64,000 nt of DNA. It comes from Platerodrilus igneus. Taxonomy: Eukaryota; Arthropoda; Insecta; Coleoptera; Lycidae. The position numbers were made by a program, and so were the translations under genes. Shown piece after piece: positions 31,171 through 42,991 of the stretch. Position 1 is the stretch's first letter. Every line of letters begins with the position of its first letter. The notes below the pieces were generated by a model. The model worked only from the letters and a program-made list of their open reading frames with translations, was not told the DNA's origin and ran no database searches. The stretch is taken from positions 1,749,884 through 1,813,883 of the forward strand of contig JARFIW010001176.1 of NCBI GenBank assembly GCA_036346225.1, given 5' to 3'.

Positions 31171-32288
31171 TGCTACGTACCATGATGTAGCCAGAAGAAA
31201 ACGTAAATATACCAGGCTAACTACCAATGCGGAGAGGGGAGGGATAATACATCGCCAACGCTAATCAGTACCAAAAAGAATAACGCTGATACTTTCGTAT
31301 AAGCAGATAGGTTACGTACAAAAAGCAAAAGCATTAAAGTTCGAAACTTTTCTAGTAAGGATTTTACCAGAACAAACATTGGCGTATCTAATTTCAAATT
31401 GGTTTATCCCAGGACATGTTAGAAAAGGAAAACAAGTCACATACATGTCTCGGGATACTTATCTTGTTAGCCCTCGGAAGCGAATGGACACAACATCGCC
31501 GCGGTAGTCAGTAACAACCATGCTACTTCCGTAACTGCAACGGCGAGTTACATGCAAGAGCAGTTGATTTACATTCAAGGAATAATCGGACTACGCTACA
31601 AGCAATTTAGCCTCCAGCTAAGAGCTAAAAAAAGGAAAATCTTACTAATATTAACAACTCAGAAGCGCTTAACGCACCACACCAAATCTACACATTTGAT
31701 AGAGGAGAAACGTGCATCGCTCTTGGAGTAACAGAACTAGTAGTTTTTACAAGTGCATCAACGCACAAGCTGCAGAATCAAAGTTTAAAAGAGTTCAAAA
31801 TAACATGAATTCGAAAAGCAAACATCCGCGTTATCGAAAAGCGATTGAAATTGGAAAACACGGTTTTACCGGAGAATAGTAGGATATATTATTTCGACAA
31901 ATCTTTAGATGGGAAACCCACTAGAACGTAATTATACGTTATCGGAAGATATAACGCGCTCACGGATACCTAAACAAGATATTGACTTATTTAAATTTTA
32001 TCATAAAATTATCGTTTCCAAGCAAATAGATTTAAGTTGAGAAATTATTTGAAAGCGTATTTATTGCACAAAAATAAAATATACAGGATGTAAACTATTT
32101 AATTGTAGCATAAACTTGTCGTTTTTAAAGCAAACGGGATTTGAGTTGAAAAGTATTAGACAGCGTATTTATTATTAATTAAGTTGACGGATGTGAGAAT
32201 AGCAACGTAGTTGATTTAACAAAATTATCGTTAAGCGGACTTATTGAATTAACAAGGGGAATTTCTAAAACAAAATTGGAACGTATCA
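31171..32288 (-). repeat. 3' LTR of pol-less gag element 1
   Basis: 1118 bp, starting on the minus strand TGATACGTTCC (other LTR TGTTACGTTCC) and ending ...CGTAGCA. Shares long blocks with 35328-36715, such as 'acgtaccatgatgtagcc' and 'gcaagagcagttgatttaca'. Confidence 0.9.
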
Positions 32289-32459
32289 AATCCCCCCACC
32301 CCCAGCAAAATTAACAGATCGGGGTAGAAAACAAAAGTAATGGTAGTGGGCAGGACCAAAAATAAACAGAAAAAACTTAAACAAAACGAAAAAGAGAAAA
32401 AAAAATCGCTTCAAAACTAAACGAAAAAAACCTCAAAAGAAAAGGCTCCGAAATTTGAA

Positions 32460-32640
32460 AAACAGAAATTCTTCTCCGGCTCGACGAATCAAGGTACCGG
32501 ATAAATCAAACAAAAAGAGAAATTGAAGAGAAGTGCAGAGAAAGATAGGTAAGTAATGGCAATGAACGAGGACAAAGATGGAATGGCGTCAACACTGTTA
32601 AAGTCGTCAAAGGATGGATGTTTCTCAGAAAAAAAACAGG
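32460..32640 (-). other. Conserved hydrophobic frame near the 3' LTR
   Basis: A minus-strand frame reads KHPSFDDFNSVDAIPSLSS then TYLSFSALLFNFSFCLIYPV, a stop, and FVEPE. The copy at 57420-57570 has the same frame with KHPSFDDFDSADAILPLYS and FVEPE without the stop. Frame and reading are conserved between the copies although bases differ, so this may be the end of the gag product or a separate small membrane-type ORF. No match to a known family was recognised. Confidence 0.45.
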
Positions 32641-33356
32641 AAAGTCTTCGACCTCAAAAGAAGATTGGTTTCCTGCAGAAAACCAACAGTAAAGAAAAGA
32701 AGCAAGAAAGAAAACCAACAGTAATGGCCAAAATGACAAAGGTACTAAGCTTCAAGTAAGCAAAGGAACGACAAGGGGCAACGAGAGAAAGAGAGGAAGA
32801 GTGCTGGTAAAAAGGAAACGATGTACTCCAACTGTGGTAGCCAAAACCGAAGAACTGAAGAAAAGAAAGGCTAACTAGTCCAAAGAAGACTAAGTCGTGG
32901 TATCCGTAGAACGAAAAACGGACAGGGAAGTAAAACGAAATCGTAACGTCCAAAAATCAAATCCGAAGGAGAGCAAAGTTGACATAAGAATCTGGGGCGC
33001 GAGGACTAGATATTGGGCTTAAGGCGCTTACGCCGCTAGAAGGAGAACGAAACAAGATCAAGGACATTACGATTTCGTCGACCAACATCTTCAGGTTCTG
33101 CGTCAGTATAGTCAAATTTCTGCCTCTTATGGGGAGTTTTCCGCAAAACAGGGACAGCGGGGCTGCAGTAGTTGTAGCACGCGGTATAGGAGGTAGCAAG
33201 AGTAGTTTAGGAAACTCAAAACACGTCAGAGAAGGAAGTTGTTTGTTTTTAGAATGGGTTGCAAGAAAACCAACGGTAGAAAAAGAAAAAGTATTGGCTG
33301 TATGAGAATCAATCTTACGAAAGAAACACAAGCGGAGCACACTTCAGTTACGTTAA

Positions 33357-34836
33357 CTAGAGGAACAGAAGTAGATAAAATTTCAAGGATGTTAGATAAG
33401 GACTATAAGTATCACAGTTAGGACAGAAAACAGCATTGGCTGTAGGAATATTAACCCTTGGAAAAGAAGCAGAGTACGATAACACTTCAATCATATTACA
33501 TAAAGGAACAGAATCAGGTTGACCTTCGTCAACATTAGATAACAGGACATCAGCTAGGATTTCACTGACCTTAGCTAAAAGAACAGAAGCAAGTAGCATT
33601 TTGTCAGCATGAGAAAAATGAGTAAGAGTAGGTAACGAAATAGGATCAGGTAAAACTTTGATAACGACGGCAGCAGGCATTATAGCTACGGGCTCACTAA
33701 CTTCCACAGGACCTTCTCTATCCGTATTAGGAATTGTCTTCACTTTAGCTACGGCTGTGATTGCCGGTAGGACAGAAATTTATTGAGTAGAAGCATTTAA
33801 GAAAGCAGAAACAGGTAAAATTTTGACAAAAACTGCACGAGGCATTAAAGATACAGGTTCATGAACTTCAACAAAACCTTTGCTGACTAAATTAGAAGTT
33901 ATCGTCACTTTAGCGACATTTGTGCTTGCAGATACGACAGAAATTTCTTGGGTAGAATCGTTTAAGAAAGCGGAAACCAACTCTTGAGAAGCTAGCTGCA
34001 AGTCACTAATTCGAAGTATGGGTTGTAAGGGTGGTGGAGGCACGGTTTCGGTTTTAAGTGAATAAGAAGGGCGAGCAGAAGGAGGAGTAGAAAAGTATGT
34101 AGAACTACAAACGGAAGAAATTTTGTTCGAAGTTATATTTGCCGAAGAAAAGTAGGTTTTGATAGCAGTAGCAGAATGACCTGGATGAGGTACAGAAGAG
34201 AACGTAGAATTAGAAGCAGAAGAAGTTTGGCTCCTAGAACTGAGAACACAGTTTGAAGTATTATTTGAAGACCTATTAGTAGTATGATGACAGTGTGGAC
34301 AGTTGCGTCGAGAAACTCTCTTATATCCGCAACCATAACATTGGAGTACTTGAGGACGAGTACAGCGTGTCGAAACATGACCAGGTTTGTCGCAATTAAA
34401 CCAGGTAACCGGACGAGTAGAAGCAGAACTAGGAAGGAAAACAGTAGAACGTACGGAAGAAGTATCGAATCTACTCATAGGCGTAGGAGAAATCTTAACA
34501 ACACGGTCGTGTAAAGCAAAAGTATTTTACTCAGTAGTAGCAAACTTATAAGCAAACTCCGGGGGTTCAAAATGTTGAATCAGTAAATTGGACAATGACT
34601 TCCAGTCAGAAAACCTAGGCCGGTAACCACGATACGAAAGCAGCGCATTACTTCGAACAAATCCACTGCAGACTCAAATAATTGCAATTCCGACACATGG
34701 TCGGAGTTTTTCGACCCGTCTCAACAAATTCATGTACGGTAAGAGTGTTCGGAACACCAGAAAATTTCAAGTTCCACTCCCACATTGTAAGACCTTGGTA
34801 GAAAGCCGAAAAAGAAGTCATTTTGAATACGAACAA
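33357..34836 (-). pseudogene. Gag: capsid N-half, CCHC knuckles and VxEPV-repeat domain
   Basis: Minus strand. At 34830-34560 the capsid N-half reads MWEWNLKFSGVPNTLTVHEF, then with frame changes a SDWKSLSNLLIQHFEPP end. The C-terminal capsid half that normally follows is absent; the text runs within 30 residues into knuckles CDKPGHVSTRC and CYGCGYKRVSRRNCPHC (34410-34300). Next is a Ser/Pro-rich linker and then repeats of the type STQEISVVSAS...VAKVTITSN...VEVHEPVSLMP (33960-33780), with VSEPVAIMP in the next frame piece (33743-33357). Three or more stops break it. Gag would package the element RNA; the function of the repeat domain is unknown. Confidence 0.82.
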
Positions 34837-35304
34837 GAAAGAAACTAAAGGATAACCGTAACTCGAGAAAAGTCAAAAGAAAATAAAATTGTTGCGAATA
34901 CAGGACAATTTAAAACATATCCGACGCATAAACTTCGAGAACACTAATAGGAACGAAACAACAAAATAGAATAGGACTGTAGAATAAAAGAAAATAATAG
35001 CAGGAAAAAACTAACTTTAGACTTGTTGGGGAGAACAAAATATATAGACAGGGAAGGAAAGAAAAAGAAAAATTTTGGGCGCAAGCGTTTTCAATGGACT
35101 AGGATTATTGGCGAAAACACAAGTCCAATATTTTGAAATTAACCCACCAATAATATTGAGCGTAAGGGACGAAACGTAGGTAGTATCAGGCAGAGAAAAT
35201 GCGGGTCATGTGGGAACTTAGGCACTAACAATAATAAAAAACGGAGCAAAAATTAACTAAAACAAACTCTGAGCAGAAATTAATCACTAAAAAAAATCGC
35301 GGCC

Positions 35305-35327
35305 CCACGCCAGGTCGTCGGAAATTA
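35305..35327 (-). other. Primer-binding-site candidate
   Basis: Directly inside the 5' LTR, the minus strand reads a few A/T bases, then CCGACGACC and TGGCGTGGGGCC. A TGG-initial block complementary to a tRNA CCA end is expected here. The matching tRNA was not identified. Confidence 0.4.
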
Positions 35328-36715
35328 TGTTACGTACCATGATGTAGCCGGAAAAAATGTAAATATACCAGGCTAACTACCAATGCGGAGAGTGGAGGGC
35401 TTTCTGGTAACACAAAAATAATACATCGCCAACAATTTTCTATTTACAATATAAAAAAAACATAGAAATTTCTATCAAAACAGCAAAACAAACTTAACTA
35501 AGGTTACTATTTAATAAAACAATTTTACCCTATGGACAAATTCACTAATTGTTTTACGAAGTACGCAATTCGTAGCTAACATGCAATAAATCTAATCAGT
35601 ACCAAAAAGAATAACGCTGATGCTTTCATATAAGCGGATGGGTTAATTAAGGAAACATTAAATTTAGAAACCTTTTTAGTAAGGATTTTACCATACGAAG
35701 CATTTGTTAAACTCTAATCAGTAAAGAAAAAAGAATACTGGTGATACTTTCGTATAAGCAGATGGGTTAAGTACAAAAAGTAAAAACATTAAAGTTCGAA
35801 ACTTTTCTAGTAAGGATTTTGCCAGAACAAACATTAGCGTATCTAATTTCAAATTGGGTTTATCCCTGGATATGTTAGAAAAGGAAAACAAGTCGCATAC
35901 GTGTGTTGGGATACTTATCTTGTCACCCCTCGAAAGCGAATGGATACAACATCTACCGTAATTGCAACGGTGGTGTACATGCAAGAGCAGTTGATTTACA
36001 TCAAGGAATAATCGGACTACGCTACAAGCAATTTAGCCTCCAGCTAAGAGCTAAAAAAAGGAAAATTTTACTAATATTAACAACTCAGAAGCGCTTACCG
36101 CTCTACACCAAATCTACAGATTTGATAGAGAAGAAACGTGCATCGCTCTTGGAGTAACAGAACGAGTAGTTTTTACAAGTGCATCAACGCACAAGCTCCA
36201 GAATCAGAGTTTAAAAGGATTTCAAAATAACATGAACTCGAAAAGCAAACATCCGCGTTATCGAAAAGCGATTGAAACTGGAAAACACGGTTTTACCGGA
36301 GAATAGTAGGATATATTATTTCGACAAATCTTTAGATGAGAAACCCACTAGAACGCACTTATACGTTATCGGAAGGTATAACGCGCTCACGGATATCTAA
36401 ACAGGATATTGATTCATTTAAATTTTATCATAAACTTGTCGTTTCCAAGCAAATAGATTTAAGTTGAGAAATTATTCGAAAGCGTATTTATTGCAGAAGT
36501 ATAAAATATACAGGATGTAGCTATTTAATTGTAGTATTAACTTGTCGTTTTTAAAGCAAAAGGGATTTGAGTTGAAAAGTATTAGACAGCGTATTTATTA
36601 TTAATTAAGTTGACGGATGTGAGAATAGCAACGTAATTGATTTAACAAAATTATATCGTAAAGCGGACTTGTGAATGAACAAGGGAAATTTCTAAAGCAA
36701 AATTGGAACGTAACA
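35328..36715 (-). repeat. 5' LTR of pol-less gag element 1 (longer copy)
   Basis: 1388 bp, 270 bp longer than its partner, because it holds extra sequence between 35425 and 35720, including a second copy of 'taatcagtaccaaaaagaat' type text (35590 and 35716). The ends TGTTACG and CGTAACA form a short inverted repeat. The difference between the LTRs and their divergence indicate that the insertion is not recent. Confidence 0.9.
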
Positions 36716-36719
36716 GACT

Positions 36720-38128
36720 TTATTCGTGGTTAATTAATTTTGAAGTCAGATTTGTTTGAAGCATGTAACATTTTTCGCGTTTAAACCCAATGTAATACGT
36801 TCAGGTGGATAATTGGGGACGTGGCCGTAAGTGTAGCGGCCATTACTTACATGACACTGTAGATGTTAGATCAATTTAATGTAATAACGCTTTAAGTACT
36901 TTATGAATTAGCTCAACGATTTTTGTTTTTATGTTCACTCTGCTTCATTTACAGTCAAAATAATAATTTCCAAGCAGCTACAAACCGAACAGAAAGATCA
37001 ATTTATAAACTCTGCCATACAATTTCTTTAGATGGTGTAACTCCTATTAATGATTTCATAAATGTAAAAGTGTGTAATTAAGTTTAGAGTGTTAAAAATG
37101 TTTTCATACAATATTTCTTCTATTCGCTATTTAAATATAGCTTAAAGGAATCTTTCGGTTTCCAAACAGTCGTAAATTATTTGTATGTTTGTTCGTACTA
37201 AGAGCATTTAATATGTTTATGTATATATGCATCTCCAGTGCCATATCCGGTAGAGGTGAAACTACATTAAGTGCTAACCTCATTTTTTTACATCACAAAT
37301 ATAATTTTAATATTCTAATGAGTGAATTATCGAGAAATTGCTTAAGCAAAAGTTACCAAGTAATTAATTGTAGGCGTTTTTTTAATTAATCAAACACTTG
37401 TGGTTTGCTGCCTGATGTACTATCGCAGTCGCCACATAAATTCGTACGCAAGAAAGTTTACGTGTTTTAAGCTATTAATTTTTAAAAAGGCGGATAGAAA
37501 GGAAATTAAGTATATTAACAGATAGTTAGGTGGCTTCACCGAAACAGTAGATAACTACTACTTACTGAAGAAGTCGGGTTGAGATTCATTATAGTTGGAG
37601 TCAATGCTTGACCGACGGACCGTCTCTTGAAGATGAAAAAAACTATTAATTTATCTTTCTAGAAAATAACTGGCATTTAGCATTTTGCTGTAACTGAAGA
37701 AGAGTAAGACAGGTGTATAGTCATTATATAAAAGATTTAAATGTCTGCAAAGGTAATTGAGATTTCAACCGGTTTTAGTTGTTCAACGGTTTTCTAACCA
37801 AAAGTTAGGGTTGGTTTCATGAATTGAAAAATAACTGAAAAAATTATTCATAAGGGTTGCTGTACATTACCTATGTAGTGCTGAGAAAATAGTTGACATC
37901 CGTTTCGTTTATTGCTTACACTCCTTTTTGTTCAAGAGAAACTAAAAGATGCCCTGTGGGACTTTCTCTTATCACAGAAAGACAAGTCAACATATTTCAA
38001 ACCAGACGAAACGCAATTCAACCTGAACACGTTCTGACCCTGACCCGGTTGGAACCTAGACACCCAGCTGAATCCTCAAACCCGATCGATAAATTCCGCT
38101 CAAGCGATCAGGTTTGCATTTGCTAAAG
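36720..38128. other. Unassigned AT-rich DNA
   Basis: Intronic or intergenic. No coding blocks, microsatellites or clear repeats recognised up to the solo LTR. Confidence 0.5.
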
Positions 38129-38133
38129 CTATT

Positions 38134-38509
38134 TGTTTGGTCTCTTCGTCGCACGTTTTCAGGTTTAATTTTAAGTCGTAAATTCGTATTGTAAATCAAA
38201 TAGCAAAGCTGTCATCCCTTGTCCCGTTATATCCTGTCATAAAGTCTCCTTTGTGCCAGTGTAAATTAAGTTGGTAGTGACAGACACTTGCTCATGGACA
38301 TCGAAAAGAAACGGTTGATGGTTCGGTAAAGTGAGTTAAGTCATTTTAACGATAAACCCTTAAAAAACAGTGATAATGCAAACGTAACACGTCCAATAAA
38401 TAGCCATACAATCCACTTCGTTGAAGAGCAGGAACAACACTTATAAAACAATAGAATACAGCTAAGGTAGGTCGATATATAAAATTATAAGATCCCTCGT
38501 ACGATAATA
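38134..38509 (+). repeat. BEL/Pao solo LTR, plus strand, TSD CTATT
   Basis: The complement of the BEL LTR: starts TGTTTGGTCTCTTCGTCGCA and contains 'taattttaagtcgtaaattc', 'tcctgtcataaagtctcctt' and 'ccacttcgttgaag', ending near 'ccctcgtacgataata'. CTATT flanks both sides (38129-38133 and 38510-38514), a 5-bp duplication as at the other solo LTR. No internal region is present. Confidence 0.85.
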
Positions 38510-38514
38510 CTATT

Positions 38515-39478
38515 ATTCTCGACTGTTATCAATAGCAAGTTGTCTATAAACCAACTATAGTCGACAAATGAATACATTTTCATACATATGAGAAAAACCT
38601 GATTCTGTATTATCTTGGTTGAATCGTCCCCTTGTCCAATGAGATATTAAGGGTAAGTGTACTGCAGGGTATAAAAATTAATGTACTCTGGCGTAGCTGG
38701 CATCGGCCTTTAATGGTTACGGAGTTTGCAAAAGACTTATCTCAGGAGGAAAAAGTTATACACAGATCAAAGCTCTTAAGGTTCTTGATATGAATATTTT
38801 CTTTTTTTTTCACACTTTGCCATAAAAGAATTAGAAATCAAACGTAAGTTGGAGCAAGAAAATATTAAACTTGTTTATTGAAATTTTGGTGCATATCCAT
38901 ATAAACAATGATTTCCATAAAGTGTTAGGCGATCAATAATCAGGAAATACAAAGTCTTAGTACAATGTTTTTATAAACATGTACACAAATTTTTGTAAAC
39001 AAAAAAAATTTGTTTTCAATTTTAAATTATTTGTTTGTAAACCCTTTTAACCATAAAAAATTTCATGAAATTCTGTATGTTCACAAAGGTTAGGTTTATA
39101 AGCAGTAAAAAAATATTTAAGAGCGCATTTTAATTAAATGCTAGATAAGTCAAAAGGCAAAAATCACTGTTGTGAATACACACATAGCTAATATAGATAT
39201 GTGTAAAAAGTTAGGTTATAATATTTATAACGTTTATGTACTGCCTGTATACTAAAAAAAACACAGTACAACTCATACCTGGAGTAAGTAACTATTTATT
39301 AGTTTGTCACATATTTTAGTTTTCTTGAGTTTCACATGGCATCTTGACTGCAAACATCTGCGGTATCGTTTCTCGTGCTAATAACAGTTGGCGAACTTTT
39401 GATTTTCTGAATAAACTAAACGTCTTATACGCCGAATATTTGTAGTTACCGATAATTAGATTCCATCAAAGAAAAAAT
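38515..39478. other. Unassigned AT-rich DNA
   Basis: No recognisable feature. Confidence 0.5.
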
Positions 39479-39479
39479 C

Positions 39480-39567
39480 CCGGTATTCAGAAATTTTCAG
39501 GTAAAAGAAATTCGTTTCCTAATTAATGTAGTTACCTTGAGTGGAGTGTTGGAAAGTGAAAGTACGA
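39480..39567 (+). mobile_element. tRNA-SINE fragment (3' part)
   Basis: Contains 'gaaattttcaggtaaaag', 'ttcgtttcc', 'gtagttacc' and 'gtggagtgttggaaa' in family order, without the head. More diverged than the copies near 22 kb. Confidence 0.7.
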
Positions 39568-40222
39568 TGTATCCGTCCGATCCCATCGTTAATGGGTTGT
39601 TTTTGAACTCGTGTGAATGTGTACAAATAAACTTTAATGTGCCGGTTATTTCGGGATGTCGATCATGTATTTTTTCTGAATTTAATACGAATTGGTGTAG
39701 TCTGCCATGTTTATTACTGTTTATATCTAATAAACTAGGCGCTTTACTGTTTTAATATTTCCATTCTAATTTAATATTATATTGAAATAACAACGTTATT
39801 AAATATAAACTAGCGAAGTTTGTAAATTTTCAAACCGCCTTCCTTTTATAACTAACTAAATTTTATAAGTTTTTTTTAACTACTTAATGTTTCTTTAAAT
39901 AATCTACTAGTGTTTAAACACCCTCGAACTACTTTTACTTTAGATAGCCAAGCGTTTTACAATAATACAGAATAGAAATCTAAATGAGCTTCCATGTCTT
40001 TACATAACTTTGCAAACATTTTAGATTTTTCTGACAGCTGTTTATGCAGTTTACATTTTTCATAGTTTGTGTAAAAATATTCAGTTTCTCCCTTATCTTT
40101 TTTGATAGAAGAGCTGAGACGCCCGCAATGCGTCTACATAACAGGCTTCATCTTGTGCCTTAGGTAAAACGCTTGTAACATTACTTTTAGCAAAATGTTA
40201 TCAGTTTAAATAAAAAATGCGT
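39568..40222. other. Unassigned AT-rich DNA
   Basis: No recognisable feature before the left arm of the large inverted repeat. Confidence 0.5.
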
Positions 40223-41870
40223 ACCAAAAGTTTCCTTAAAGTGCAGAAATGGATAGAGGGTCAATGAAATACGTCGGAATGAGACAGGCATACGGACAGT
40301 CCATTTCAAATAGTTTATACAAGTCCACATGGAGTAAAGTTGAGACGCGGACAGTAATATCGATTCTCTACCACTCAAACAAGGTTAGAAGGAAACATAT
40401 AATATGCATAAGAAAGGGACAGCGTTAATATAGGCGGGATTTTTAAGACGTGCATATACTATTGGTCGATATAGTTATCTAGAACAGACAAACACGAGAA
40501 TATTTAAAGTCGGGTTTATTGGAAAATATCGTAACGCGCTAAATTTCGGAGATTTCGAAAACGGTTGAACCAAAATTTGAGGAAAGTGTTATTTTAAATT
40601 AGATTTTCACGGGAAAAGCGGCCTAGAGGTGGCAGTCGGAATCATAGATACTCAAAGAGAATTAGCATCGCTCTCTCTTTTAACTTCGATCTCTTAGTAT
40701 TTTCACCGCTTCAGAATACGAGTTTGTAAGTATACATATTTTTAAATTAAATAGTACAGTGTTGGCCTCATAATTTGATACGCGAATAAGTGACGAGTCT
40801 AAAATTTAATAGAGATGCAACATTTATCTTAAACAAGCTCGTGAAGTGACGTGAAGTAACGTAAATTTAAATTAAATTATACGAAAGTACGCAAGTATGA
40901 AAGAAGTGGAATTAATTTGGATTTGGAATTGAATACACCGTGAAGGCAGAGCAAACCGCACAACCTAAATGGGGTTCTTCTACAAATAGCTAGAGGCGGC
41001 CAGCAGAGCAGAGCGAAACAACTTTACCGCATCGTCAACGGAGTGGAGGTTTTCAAGAAATTCCAGGTAACGCTTTAAAATTGTTGTTGTTATAAACTAT
41101 AAAACTATGAAAATTGTGTGACGCGTGAGAGTAAATTTTGAAGGAATTGTGCATTATTTTGCGTATTGAAAATAATACGTATGGACTAACTTTATTAAGG
41201 TATTTAAATAGAAATCTAAAGGTGTATATAAAGCTTATTAACGTCCCATCAGGAATTTAAAATTTTTATTATGACGAGTACATGGGTTTGTTTTTTTTGT
41301 TTGTTGTAAGAGTATGCGAAGTACAAAAGCATACATTATTCATAATTAACTGGGTTATCATGAGCTCACCATACTCCAGAGTACACAAATTTAAAATAAA
41401 TTATAAATAAAGAAAGAAAATAAGGTATTATTCAGGGCCCATTTACTCCGGGTATATTCAATATGTTTGGTATTTTAAATTAAAATCCAGGACAGTACAA
41501 AAATAGGATTTATTGAGGTGTAACTTGATCTCTGAAATGTGGATAATCTTGAATTTTATTTGTAAATAGTGTTAAATAAATATTGTATGATGGTTGTATT
41601 ATTTTGTGGTTTTATTGAGAGTGTGCGTGAACGATACAGAGTATAATAGTGAATCTAGGTATCCAACAGGAGACCCACCTGAGCTAGCCTGGGAACTGAA
41701 GAAGAATTAAGGTGATGAGAGGTATCTGGGTAAGAGATTATTTTTATTAAATTTTTCTATTGTGTGAAATTTATTTGCGATTTTGGAAAATAAATAAAAT
41801 TTTCGAATGTATTTTTACTCTGGCGAGGCTTTTACCAGAGAGTTCCACGGTACTCGAACTCTACAGATAA
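40223..41870 (+). repeat. Large inverted repeat, left arm (~1.64 kb)
   Basis: Matches the complement of 44141-45780 along its whole length. Shared landmarks in order are 'accaaaagtttccttaaag', 'atatcgattctctaccactc', 'taatataggcggg', 'aaatagtacagtgtt', 'caagaaattccaggtaacgc', 'gggcccatttactcc', 'ggttttattgagagtgtgcg' and 'ctggcgaggc'. No ORF longer than chance is present. The arm contains donor-like GTAAGTA and AG/GTAACG sites that are conserved in both arms, and the right arm has a TATA-like block, so each arm might be a promoter-leader unit (for example an LTR or 5' region) of an unknown element. Confidence 0.85.
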
Positions 41871-42059
41871 CCACAAAATAAAGGAAGGGGTTAACAGTGA
41901 GATAAATGACACTCCTGACTTAGATTCAAATCCACATCAGTTGTGTTTTGAAAGGCTTGCTTGAAGAAATCAATCGATCAGAAAATTATTTATAAACGTA
42001 TTTATTTATATAACGTGAATAAAGGAGAAAATTGTGAATAAATATAATAATCTCTGTGT

Positions 42060-42064
<5 letters not shown>

Positions 42065-42094
<30 letters not shown>

Positions 42095-42120
42095 ATTTAT
42101 ATATATATATATATATATAT
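42065..42120. repeat. (AT)n microsatellite, interrupted
   Basis: Two AT runs separated by 'ttttattt'. Confidence 0.95.
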
Positions 42121-42933
42121 TATTGCTGTGTTAATAGGGTCATTTAGGGGAAGTTAGTACCAAGAGTATAGCGCACTCCACATAAGATACATAAGGGCTC
42201 AGAAAACCACACAGTTTTTTGAAGAAAACAAGAAATACGATGATTACGCTGGAAAGTAAATGACAACGCCCTGTATATAAATAATAATCGTAATTATTTT
42301 AGTTAATGAAAAATATTTTAAAGATTTATTTGAATAAAACAAATCTGCAAGTCGTTAAATAACATAAATGCAAGCTGAAACGCGACACGCGTGAATAACG
42401 CATCAAGAATCCTAATTAATACAAGCAGGTTTAATAATGCGTAGGATAGAAAACGCAGATGATTTAATACATACATTGTATTTCGACTACGTGACTAAAG
42501 AATTAAAATCGACACCTGATTTATTGGAAACAAACAAAGCATGTTTATTGAAAATCAAAGTTCACCAAATTTATTTAAACAAACAACGATTCACTTATCT
42601 AAAAGTATGAAAATCCAGGCTAATCAATGCTATTAACTTGAAATAATACGTGACAAGAGGAACGCGTTGATGTTAATATACAACCATAACACCATGGAAT
42701 ATCCGAAAACCTAGTTTATACAAACAGCGAACTTTGCGCTTGTTTATAGATAGTCGATGCATTTAAATACGACCGGATTTGTAAACAAATGAGTTGACCA
42801 TGAAGTAAAGTATAGTTCACATCTCTGAAGACCAAAAATATACACGTTAAGTAAGTTATTGTGAAGTATGAAATAATTCCGCTGAATATGGAAAATTAAT
42901 GGTTTGTCGTTTTACCCTAGATAGAAAAACGAT

Positions 42934-42991
42934 TCTAAAGAACCCCGAAAGAATCTATAAAGAACCCCTAAAGAATCCCTAAAGAAGCTCC
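42934..42991. repeat. Minisatellite with AAAGAAYCCC unit
   Basis: Five to six units of 9-12 bp: 'taaagaaccccg', 'aaagaatcta', 'taaagaacccc', 'taaagaatccc', 'taaagaagctcc'. Confidence 0.8.

Larger units (their letters stand above)
31171..36715 (-). mobile_element. Pol-less gag LTR retrotransposon, copy 1, TSD GACT
   Basis: Two LTRs (31171-32288 and 35328-36715) flank a 3.04-kb internal region. Element ends are TG...CA and both sides carry GACT (31167-31170 and 36716-36719), a 4-bp target duplication typical of Ty3/Gypsy-type integration. Beside the 3' LTR, on the minus strand, is a strong polypurine tract (GGGGGTGGGGGGATT, 32289-32304). The interior encodes a Gypsy-type gag with CCHC knuckles and a long repeat domain but no protease, RT, RNase H or integrase. 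It must have been mobilised by enzymes of another element. A second copy lies at 56.95-64.0 kb. Confidence 0.88.
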
